A DNA stretch of 64,000 bases from Pseudeuparius sepicola. Lineage: Eukaryota > Arthropoda > Insecta > Coleoptera > Anthribidae. The DNA lies in the NCBI GenBank assembly GCA_963920635.1, contig OY987304.1, forward strand, positions 441,501-505,500, given 5' to 3'. Both the position numbers and the translations under genes were made by a program. Positions 49,001 to 61,000 of this stretch are shown in pieces (position 1 is the first letter of the stretch; each line of letters begins with the position of its first letter). The notes under the pieces are model-generated. The model ran no database searches. It was not told the origin of the DNA and saw only the letters and a list, made by a program, of their open reading frames with translations.

Positions 49001-52000
49001 AAAAATCTAAGTTAGTTTTACAAATATGCTTGAATTCGAACAAAGTTATGAGAAACTGATTTAATTTTGATTGATTTATGAAATTGTTTAGGGTGAATAT
49101 TAAAACAAATTTTTTTCGAAGATTATTGTTTTTCAAAAAAATATATTTTTGTTTCTTAGGAGGCCATATCTTGGTATTTATGCATAACTTTTAATTCTAG
49201 ACAACTTTTCTTAATAAGATTTTGCTGAATTTTCTAAAATAAGGGTACTTTACTATTGTACAATTTTTATATTTTTTTACCTACCCTGTATGCTTTTTGA
49301 CTTGCAACTATTCAAGTGCGCCTAATATGATTATTGAACGTGCACCAACTTTCGGGAATATTTGTATTTTCGTTGTGCAATTAATAAAAAATCCCATATG
49401 TTGCACACTTAAATGACCACGAAATTTTAAAGTTTTGTTTAATATCGTTGCAACAAACATGAAGTTTGTGATTCTCTAAAAAATTAAAATTCTCAGTTAG
49501 TTTTAAAAATATGCTTGAATTCGAACAAAATTATGGGAAATTGATTTAATTTTGATTGATTTATGAAATTGTTTAGGGTAAATATTAAAACAATTTTTTT
49601 TCGGAGATTATTAAGGTTTTTCAAAAAAATATATTTTTGTTTCTTATGAGGTCATGTCTTGGTATTTTAATTCTAGACAACTTTTCTTAATAACATTTTG
49701 CTGAATTTTCTAAAATAAGGGTACTTTACTCTTGTACAATTTTTATATTTTTTTACCAACCCTGTATGCTGTTTGACTTGCAACCATTCTAAGTGCGCCT
49801 AATATGATTTTCGAGCATGCACCAACTTTCGGGAATATTTGTATTTTCGTTGTGCAATTAATAAAAAATCCCATATGTTGCACACTTAAATGACCACACT
49901 GTATAAAAAACATGGAATTTTTTCTAATCATTTCCCGAAATCTAGCTAGCCATGGAAACAATTGATAGTCAGAAATTATTTAAGGGTATGTTAGGGTGTC
50001 TTGTGCACCCTTAAATTTATTCAACTGGAATATTTTTTTAATTTTTTTGTAAATAACAATAATAGCAAACAAGTTAGTAACAAGCATAATTCAAGTATGC
50101 TATTTAAAAGTTACAACTGTTTAGCCAGGATTGCCTATTTAAAGCTAAAAATTTATTTATACTCTAATATAAAAGTCATCTAGATACATATTTTAAATTC
50201 TTTTCATGTATAGTTAAAGCATTATTTAAAAAAAATTCTTTACGATTCCGAGACACAGTAAAACTGCACTAAAATTTTGTTTATGTCCTTTTTACAGCTT
50301 GACTTAACAATGTGATACTCATCTAACTCAAGATAATTCCATTTTAGTCATAAAGTCAAGAATTTTTTACGAAAAAAGATAACTGCACGACAAAAGACGT
50401 GTGGAATTTTATTTTCGAATTTTCTGTACATACCTACCTATATTCTTAACCAACAACATAGGACAAAATACTAGCTGTGACCTCACCAAAAAAAATACAA
50501 TTAATTAGTGTTTAATTACTAATTATTTTGTAAACTGCAAGCCGCAGACGTTCTGTGACCTTAAAAATGATCAGTGGCACTTTCGTTGTTTTTGTTGTCT
50601 AAGGTCTATGCTCATCGCGCAATCGAATCGCAACACATGTGCCTCAAAACAATAATTATTCATATGGCACTTTTTCGTTGACGTCAGAGAAGAAATTCGA
50701 TGCGGAATTGTTGAAAATACGCGAGGGGGTTGCCAACAGAAAAAGTGAGGTTAGATTTCGTATTTTTTTAAGATATATAGCATAAAACCTAATAACATTT
50801 TACCTGGCAAAAATTTAGTACAAACATTTAATAAGATCTTAAAATGTAACCTCACTTTCTCTATCGACAACGCTGTGGGCTAGCAACACTTTAGGCATAC
50901 TTTTTATTGCAGCCATATTTAGTATACAGTGTGACATATCGTTTTATAGGTTTTTGCGGTCAAGCAGTCCGTTTTTCATGTTATTGTGCAAATATAATGA
51001 CAAATTTCGCCGGTATACTCGTTCTATGACGAACTTCTGGCGGGCAGCGGCCTGTAGTGCCTGTTCCTCTGGCGAATTTCGGGCCCCAAACCCGAAATGC
51101 ATCGATGCATTCGGCGAGTGCAACGAACTCAGTTTTGGAGCCCCCCCCCCCTCCCCCCTTCCAGTCGAATCCGCCCAGGCCTCCTATGCCTATCTAGAAA
51201 AACGCGGAGCTAAATAAGAGATGGTGCACAGAGTGACCCAAACTTTTACTACTACTTTTATGTACATACAAATCTTTATTTTAATTTTTTTTTTACTTTC
51301 GATTTAAATTTGTAGCCACGACATTCTACGTTGCGAGATTTTTGGAATCGAAAACGACCTAAAAATGTAGCTAAAAATTTCTGTAGATATCAAAAATGCA
51401 GGTTAAATTCAATTCCTCATTTTAAAATGAAAAATTGTCCAAAACCTCCAAAGTCGGCTTATATTGCCGTCCTAAATTCAAAATACACTCTTCGCTGAAG
51501 TCGTTTGGTACGTGTAAATAGACAATGGGCTAGTCTGGTCATATAGAAAACTGCAGGCAGGCGAACAATAGAAGTTTAGTAGACTCCTCTGGAAAATCTC
51601 ATTTTTCCCAATTCCTCTTAGTTTTTAAATAAAAAATAATCAAAAATTTTAAGGTATTGCTCCTTTTGCTCTCAAAAGATGGCGCTAGATACAATCAATG
51701 TGCTGAGAGTCCTCTGTAGCTAAGTTCACATAATCTTCCTATAGTTATTAATTGTGAATTGTCAATTTTTTACAAATCTATCCTAACTACCTATCCTCGG
51801 TATACTTCAAACTTCAAACAGTTCAAACTGAAATAATTTTTATTTTGAGATTTTAGTTTTAACGTTATAACAAATCTTTTAATATTATCTATATCTATTA
51901 AAACCAAAAATGACCTTATTTATCTGCTTACCAAAATAATAAACCTATGTCATATTTCTAATGTAGGTACGAAACAAAGAAAAGTTTATTATAGGTATAA

Positions 52001-55000
52001 AATCTGGTTCATATACTATTTAGATACCAGATACTTCCCAGATTCCTCTGCTGCAGATGTTAGTGATTCGTGTTCTGTTTTTTGTGCTGTATCGAGCCAA
52101 TAATGAATATTAATGAATAGATATTTGATCTATCTATGATACTCGTACTTATAGTAACATGGCAAATGTCTATATTACATAACTTGTAAGCAAGAATATT
52201 TACTACCTAGTATAATATTAAAAATATATAAATTTACCAGAGACTCTTTAAAATAAGGGGACCCAGCATTTCACAGTCTATCACATAGGAAAAGTGAAGC
52301 CTTGAGGGGAAGTTTGTTTTCTGTATATTCCAAGGAAATCACATAAGTGGGCTGGTACAAGGTTATGTTATATGTCAGTGTCCAACTGCCATCAGGTTTT
52401 ATGTGATAGATAGTGCCATAGATTCTAAAGGAGGCAAAAAATTTCCCATCATAATTCACAATGTTTAAGTTTTCTAACTTTCTGATACTCAGATGTGACA
52501 ATTAAAGAATTTCAACTATACAATAAATTTGTTTCATTTGACAGTTGCCATATTCTGTAATTGTAGACACAACATTGTCAAGTCTAATTTTTAGAAATCA
52601 TGGAAACCATATTATTAATTTTTACTAACAATCAAAGTACCTGTTATATTCATAGATTCTCCAATAAAATGGCATACTTGGCATCACTGATACCATTAGA
52701 ATGATGAAAGAATAGGCCTCACTTTGGAAAGTATAATGCTTGGTCCAGAGTCCCTGAAATTTACCCACCCCTGTACTTTTACTGTTCTATTTTCTGGTGA
52801 AAATATATCTAACTGTCAAACATGAGCAGTCTTTATTAATACGTCAGTCAACGGTCTTATTCTTAGAATCCAGCCTCATCCAGCAGATAGCAGGTAACCA
52901 TACTTTAAGCTGTCATGCTGTCACATACCGTCAGCCCACAAATCACTAACCAATTAGGTACCCTGAAGTTGCCTCAAGCGGTTTTGATACAGACCCATGG
53001 ATACATTATGATGTCGGTAAAGAAGATTACTACTACCTTGTATTTTCAAATTTCTTAGATTTTGGATATATATCTTGAACAAGGGGCTTTTAGGGAATTA
53101 TAGATGACTGCAGTTCACCATTGCAATCATCAAATTAATTTTTGAAATTTAATCGTACTAGCCCACGTGTAAAAACAACGCACGCAATACATAATATTAA
53201 GTTCGGCGACTTATTGGTGAACGTAACCGCATTTTAGATGATTCCGGTTGCGCCACGTTACAATTGGGACACCCCGTACACCCATTTCGATCACCACACA
53301 GCACCGGTGACTAGCCTAAGCATTTTTTCGCCTTCTCGTTGCGGCCTCATCGTGACTTTGGAAGCCCCGAATGTCAAACTTTGGGCCCCCCTTTCCCAAC
53401 CAGCCCATCTCAGTCTCTCTCGAACGAAGTAGGCCTGTGTTAGAAAAGGAAGCGCGGCCGCCTCGATTTGTGCAAAGTGCATTTTCGGTGGGTATTGACC
53501 TCGGTTTTCGAGACGGTCTATGCAATAATAGCGAGAGTGTTTTTTTAGCAGACGCACAGGACTGGACTGGCACTTTTGTTTTGTTAGAATAAATTACACG
53601 ATAACACAAAACATAAACTAACAAATACTTGGTGTCTTCAAATCACAAACGTATTATATTAAGGTATCCACATATCTATTTGGTCTGTGTATCTAACGCT
53701 ATAGTTCTCACATTATAATTAAAGTTGTATAATTTAAACTTTGAGGTCTATTATCTTGCTTGCTTGTCCTTATAGGGCCTTATAATAACCTCAAATTACT
53801 ACCACTACTTTCGCAATATACAGCGTGTGGCCGCGAAAAATGTCAACGACAAAATTCCGTCTATAAACTGTATAAACACTAAAGCTGGCAGTTTTCTTTT
53901 CTACATAAAGGAAACTCGACAACAAATTCTATTGACAATTATTGCAAAAAAGAGCAAGTTTATAGCTTTTGAAAACCGGTCAAGTTGGTACTTACAAACG
54001 TAGGTAGTACTCGAATATTTTTCATTGGATCACTCTGTAGGAGCCTATTTCAACCATATGGACGCGTCAAGATGGGTTATGTAAAATTTTGAAAATTGGC
54101 AACACCTGCTTAATACCAGGTGATTGAAACGCCTGTAGATGCACACGCAAATGTTGAGGTTTGGTAAGAATATTATTTTGATTGCAGATATAAAACATTG
54201 GTGCTACTTAATTTGGTAAGATCTTAATTAATTTGAGGGGTACTTAATACTTATATGTATAATTTGATAAATTTAAATGTTAAATTTTGCTTCATTTTGA
54301 TAGGCCAACAAGGCGTAGTTAGGTACTGTACTTTTTTTAATTCCTATATTGTTCTAGAACATCGAAAAATAACAATCACAACAACAACGACAATGTCTAT
54401 GGGTGTGTGTTCTCTCTATGATAACTTTCAAACGAGTTAAGATATCAACTTCAAATTTTGTGTACATAATCTTACCTACAATAGGATGGTTCGTATTGCT
54501 TTTGAGAGAAATAACTCCATAGAAACTTTTAAATTTCTTTATTGTTCTAACACATCGACAAATAACAACAACAACAACAACAACAATGTCTGGATGCGTG
54601 TTCTCTCTATGATAACTTTCAAACGAGTTGAGATATCAACTTCAAATTTTGGGTACATAATCTTTCCTACAATAGGATGGTTCGTATTGCTTTTTAGAGA
54701 AATCGCTCCATAGAAATTTTTAAATTTCTATATTGTTCTAAAACATTGACAAATAACAACAACAACAACGTGTGGCTGTGTGTTTTCTCTATGATAACTT
54801 TCAAACGAATTGAGATATCAACTTGAAATTTTGTGTACATAATCTTGGCTACAATAGGATGGTTCGGATTGCTTTTGAGAGAAATCGCACCATCCATAGA
54901 AAGCATGTGTAATTGAAATCAGTACATAACTTGGACGACAATCTAAAAAAGTGTGAGTGTTGGTTTTAGGATTTAAGTGAAACATTGGAATCTTGTAAAG

Positions 55001-58000
55001 AAAATAATGTGCAATATATCCGCCAATAATGATGGCGTCCTTAATTTCTTTGTGTACACCTGAATAATAATTTTTATAGCGTTTTTTTCGTATATTTATT
55101 TATCAAGTGCATCGCATCGTCTGTTTGTGTGTGTGCATTCTGTGTCTGCGGCCTTGTTATTTTAGTTTATTAGCATAAACACAAAAAAGTGCGAAAAGGT
55201 TGCACTGGTACGCCTTCTTTTAATTTAGGTCGAACATCTGCGAAAAAATGTATTTTTATAACAAGCTCTACAGCATTTTTCAATCAAAAATGAGTATTTA
55301 GCCATTGTCAGGAATTTAAGTTGGACCCAGTAGATATCATAATGTCGAATATATTTTAAGAATAGGTATTATATTTTTCTTGAAAATGCACTAATATACA
55401 GGGTGAGTTTTTTTCGATGCCCACTATGCAAACTAGCAGAGCTAGAACAAAGGTTAAATGGGGAAAGAATTGCAGTTTTGAATGCTCAATCTAATGCCCC
55501 TTTTGGATTTTTAAAAAAGTTCACGGCTCACTAGATATTTTGAAAAAAGTGATTTTTTGCTATTTCTTCAAATCTCTGTAGCTCTGTTATTTATGATTAT
55601 ACAGAAAAACTGTAGAGATAAAAATTGTATCAATAATATACCAGTATCCGCCTATAGATGGAAAATGCTCTAAAAAGAGCCTATGTGGTGGTTATTTGGC
55701 TGATATTGGTTTATACCACAACAAAATGTTCACAATATCGGGTCGCTGCGTCGATTGTCGCATACTACGATCACGTCCTCCCACAAACAACGAACACATC
55801 GCCAATCCCTCCGAAAAATTATACAACGATCCCCAGAGCGCCAAATAAGCTCCCAATTCCAAGCGGATGTGGCTCGTTTTCTCGTCTCTTTCTAACGTGG
55901 CGCTCTCCGTCGTTCGCTGCGCTCGAAAAAATAGAACAGACGCCCTAGAAAGTCCACAAAGTGCAACGGTTCGGAATGAGGTCGCCTCTCCGCAGCCAAG
56001 GCCGACAGATTTGGACAGAAATCGCATCCTGTACACGGTGGTCGCTCAAAATACATCGCCGCCGTCGCGATACGTTTTTCCCGGCCTTGATTTGTACTTT
56101 ATCTTGTACGTTTTGAGCCGCCCTTTCGATTGGCGCAAGGTAGAAGGTCGTAGCTTGTGCCGTTTTGGCGCTAGCCGCCAGCGAAGATAGCAAATACCAA
56201 AAATGTTCGATAAAACTTTGACAGTTAAAAAAGACATACGACAAATTTGTCTAAAATCCAATTTTAACACATCTTGTAAATTTTGGGGCGCTCTTTCGAT
56301 TGCCGCAAGGTAGAAGGTCGTAGTTTGTATCGTTTTGGCGATAATAGTAACCAGCGAAGATAGCAAATACCAAAAATGTTCGATAAAACTTTAACAGTTA
56401 AAAAGGACATCCAACATTTTTTTCTAAAATCCAATTTGAACATATCTTGTACATTTTGGGGCGCTCTTTCGATTGCCGCAAGGTAGAAGGTCGTAGCTTG
56501 TATCGTTTTGGCGATAATAGTCACCAGCGAAGATAGCAAATACCAAAAATGTTCGATAAAACTTTGACAGTAAAAAAGGACATCCAACAATTTTTTCTAA
56601 AATCCAATTTGAACATATCTTGTACATTTTGGGGCGCTCTTTCGATTGCCGCAAGGTAGAAGGTCGTAGCTTGTGCCGTTTTGGCGATAATAGTCACCAG
56701 CGAAGGTAGCAAATACCAAAAATGTCCGATAAAACTTTAACAGTTAAAAAGGACATCCAACATTTTTTTTTCTAAAATTCAATTTTAATATATCTTGTAC
56801 ATTTTGGGGCGCTCTTTCGATTGCCGCAAGGTAGAAGGTCGTAGCTTGTATCGTTTTGGCGATAATAGTCACCAGCGAAGATAGCAAATACCAAAAATGT
56901 TCGATAAAACTTTGACAGTAAAAAAGGACATCCAACAATTTTTTCTAAAATCCAATTTGAACATATATCTTGTACATTTTGGGGCGCTCTTTCGATTGCC
57001 GCAAGGTAGAAGGTCGTAGCTTGTATCGTTTTGGCGATAATAGTCACCAGCGAAGATAGCAAATACCAAAAATGTTCGATAAAACTTTGACAGTAAAAAA
57101 GGACATCCAACAATTTTTTCTAAAATCCAATTTGAACATATATCTTGTACATTTTGGGGCGCTCTTTCGATTGCCGCAAGGTAGAAGGTCGTAGCTTGTA
57201 TCGTTTTTTCGATAATAGTCACCAGCGAAGATAGCAAATACCAAAAATGTTCGATAAAACTTTGACAGTAAAAAAGGACATCCAACAATTTTTTCTAAAA
57301 TCCAACTTGAACATATTTTGTACATTTTGGGGCGCTCTTTCGATTGCCGCAAGGTAGAAGGTCGTAGCTTGTATCGTTTTGGCGATAATAGTCACCAGCG
57401 AAGATAGCAAATACCAAAAATGTTCGATAAAACTTTGACAGTTAAAAAAAGACATACCACAAATTTGTCTAAAATCCAATTTTAACATATCTTGTACATT
57501 TTGGGGCGCTCTTTCGATTGCCGCAAGGTAGAAGGTCGTAGCTTGTGCCGTTTTGGCGATAATAGTAACCAGCGAAGATAGCAAATACCAAAAATGTTCG
57601 ATAAAACTTTAACAGTTAAAAAGGACATCCAACATTTTTTTTCTAAAATTCAATTTTAATATATCTTGTACATTTTGGGGCGCTCTTTCGATTGCCGCAA
57701 GGTAGAAGGTCGTAGATTGTATCGTTTTGGCGATAATAGTCACCAGCGAAGATAGCAAATACCAAAAATGTTCGATAAAACTTTGACAGTAAAAAAGGAC
57801 ATCCAACAATTTTTTCTAAAATCCAATTTGAACATATCTTGTACATTTTGGGGCGCTCTTTCGATTGCCGCAAGGTAGAAGGTCGTAGCTTGTATCGTTT
57901 TGGCGATAATAGTCACCAGCGAAGATAGCAAATACCAAAAATGTTCGATAAAACTTTGACAGTTAAAAAAAGACATACCACAAATTTGTCTAAAATCCAA

Positions 58001-61000
58001 TTTTAACATATCTTGTACATTTTGGGGCGCTCTTTCGATTGCCGCAAGGTAGAAGGTCGTAGCTTGTGCCGTTTTGGCGATAATAGTAACCAGCGAAGAT
58101 AGCAAATACCAAAAATGTTCGATAAAACTTTAACAGTTAAAAAGGACATCCAACATTTTTTTTCTAAAATTCAATTTTAATATATCTTGTACATTTTGGG
58201 GCGCTCTTTCGATTGCCGCAAGGTAGAAGGTCGTAGCTTGTATCGTTTTGGCGATAATAGTCACCAGCGAAGATAGCAAATACCAAAAATGTTCGATAAA
58301 ACTTTGACAGTAAAAAAGGACATCCAACAATTTTTTCTAAAATCCAATTTTAACATATCTTGTACATTTTGGGCCGCTCTTTCGATTGCCGCAAGGTAGA
58401 AGGTCGTAGCTTGTGCCGTTTTGGCGATAATAGTCACCAGCGAAGGTAGCAAATACCAAAAATGTCCGATAACATTTTGTTAAAATCGACTTTTGACATT
58501 TCTTCATTTCTCTTACAGGCTTGCGTCGATTCTACCCATCTTTCCATAAATACAGAAGAAGTAGAAGTCTGCGACGGTACGCCACTCAACAGAGACATCA
58601 GAAGCAACAACCACTCAAGCACTAATGGAAGCATCATTACCATGACGCTTAGAAATAACCATCTCATCGTTGAAACTGAAGAACGAAATGTAAGTAAGAG
58701 CTGGACCAACACTGTATTAAAGACCTGTGCATAGGGCTGTTTCAAGCGATCGCCACTGGCGCCACACGACGAAACAAATTTACACGGTGGTTTAATGTTA
58801 AAACACCATTGTTGCCGAATCTTTTATAAAATAAAAACATGCAAATATGTCTGTTACAACGAATTTAATATTGAAAATAAAATAAAATATTTGTTTGTTA
58901 TATCTTTCTAATTTGACAAGTTCACATGGCATATTTCCATACATTTTCTTAAGAAAATCGAGTCTAGTTGCAGTGTAAGTAAGCATAAAACGCATTAGAT
59001 TTTTCAGTTTCTTCTTTATATGGAGGATATTATTGGTTCGCTTAGGAGCTATAAACAAAATTTTCTATTTTCATTCTTGCATACGTTACAAAATACTCTT
59101 CCAATATAATATCTAGAATTTTCCCTTCTTCAGCTGGTTGATCAGCTCATTCCATAATTCCAAAATAGTGTTTATTCTTCTGCAATTATTCATTTAATGG
59201 TCTGTGCAGTGTGCATACCATTTTCTTCATGCGCATGGAAATTTCATGTTATGACAAACAGATCTACCTATAAAAGCATAAAACTGCTAAATACTGGACG
59301 CAAAAACAATTCGTTACCGTAAAAAAAGGCAAATCGTAATTAAGCTGAATATTTAAAATTTGGGGCATTTTAAACGGCAGAAACTAACATACCAATAACC
59401 ACAGAGTACCCCCCTATAACTTATAATAAGTCGCCATTTTTTCCGTCGAGTAGCGCCACCTTAGTCCGTAAACAACAATGAAATATGACGTCATGCTCGG
59501 GTCTTTATTATAGTGTCGGTCCAGGTAAGAGTGTCAATCTATTCCTTCAACAATTATTGTCGTCTCCTCCAAGGATATCGAAGACGACAACAAAGAGACA
59601 ACAATGAAGTACTCGCCGAACGCCCGAGACGGCGTTTTCGTCGTCGAAGTCCAACAGGGACTCAGGCGGAGTCCCGGAAGCGGATCTGTCACATATGCGG
59701 AACCAGAAATGACGAGTTCAGTCAGCGATCAATGCGCTTTAGTTCACAGTCCGCCGGAAAAGTAAGTACGATCGTATGGGTTGTATATTTCACGGGCGTA
59801 GCCAGGGTTTAGTTTGGGGGGGGGGGGTTAGTTTGAGAAGTAAATAAAACAACAAAAATATACTTACATGAAATTTAATATCTATATATTCATCCGAAAA
59901 ACTACGACATATTTATAAAGTTCTTAACTTTAAATGAAATGGATAAATTAATTTCGTTCCTCTGCGCTAAATCTAAAACCATTAAAGAAGAAATCTTCGG
60001 CTTTTTCTTTTAAATATATCCACTACTTCATCTGCATGAATTTCTGTTCCATAGTGAATGTTCATTAGAGCCAAACCATTAAGTCTGTTTTCACTTGTAG
60101 TGTTTCGTAAATAGTTTTTCAGTCTCCTTAGGCTCGAGAAAGACCTTTCTGGGGTAGCAGTGGATACAGAAATGGTAGCCAAGATTTGTAGTAATGTGTA
60201 AATATTAGGATAAAGGTTTTTATCGCACATATCTTGGCATTCCAAACTAGATTTCGGGGTAGGCAGTCTTCTTATCAGCATGCAAGGTAGCTGAAGCTTT
60301 GATAGCTAAATCCAAATTTGTTTCTTTATTAAAAACCCCTTGACCTTGACTACACCACTTTTTCCAGTAGTCCATACCTTTAAGTTTATCACCCTTCCTT
60401 TTTTCCCCTCCATTTTTCGACAGTAATAATGATTCACGTATCTATCCTTAACAAGGTCATCGAATAACAGCGCACTAAAATTACTCACTTACACGGTACA
60501 CTTAATTCTCTTCACTATTCGTTCACCACTTTTCACTTTTATTCGCTTCGAGTTCGCATGGAACAATACTGCCGTAAGCGCGGCGCCGCGGCGCCGCTTA
60601 TATAGCAGCCCAGTAGCCGTCCAGAAACTTCCACGAACTTCCACAAAGTTCCGCTCATTTCGACCGAGGGGCGTGGCGAATAATCGAGAAACAACGCAAA
60701 GTGTCCCTACAATACAAAATAGTTCGGCTGCAACTGCGTCTGCCTCTCGTCAAAAGATGGCGCTAGGCGCTACTATTACTACATATATTCAAACGTAATA
60801 ATAATTTAACTCTTCACTCCTCGTATTTTTTCGGTATAATATTAGGTAATATTTTGCTTATTTCGGGGGGGGGGGGTTTGAACCCCCGAAACCCCCCGCC
60901 CCTTGGCTACGCCCGTGGTATATTTTGTACAATATGTCCCGCGTTCTTCAGTTACGACGACGAAGATAACCTGGAAGAACCAGAAGAATACATAGACACT

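Noticed and set aside
53291..53624. GC-rich open frames on both strands in the large intron
   Set aside because: Open on both strands owing to composition. No domain, no supported splice sites.
56264..58452. Minus-strand frames of up to 139 codons across the satellite (repeating AIERAPQNVQD)
   Set aside because: They repeat exactly with the 174 bp unit and exist because 174 is divisible by three. There is no start context, splice structure or independent conservation.
59513..59812. Arg-rich frame (RRRQQRDNN...) over the 59574-59761 exon
   Set aside because: The alternative frame joins in phase to both neighbouring exons and reads through without stops, so the Arg-rich frame is a shadow.
60865..60900. 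GGGTTTGAACCCCC resembling a tRNA T-arm
   Set aside because: It lies inside the hAT remnant next to a G-run and there is no cloverleaf around it.
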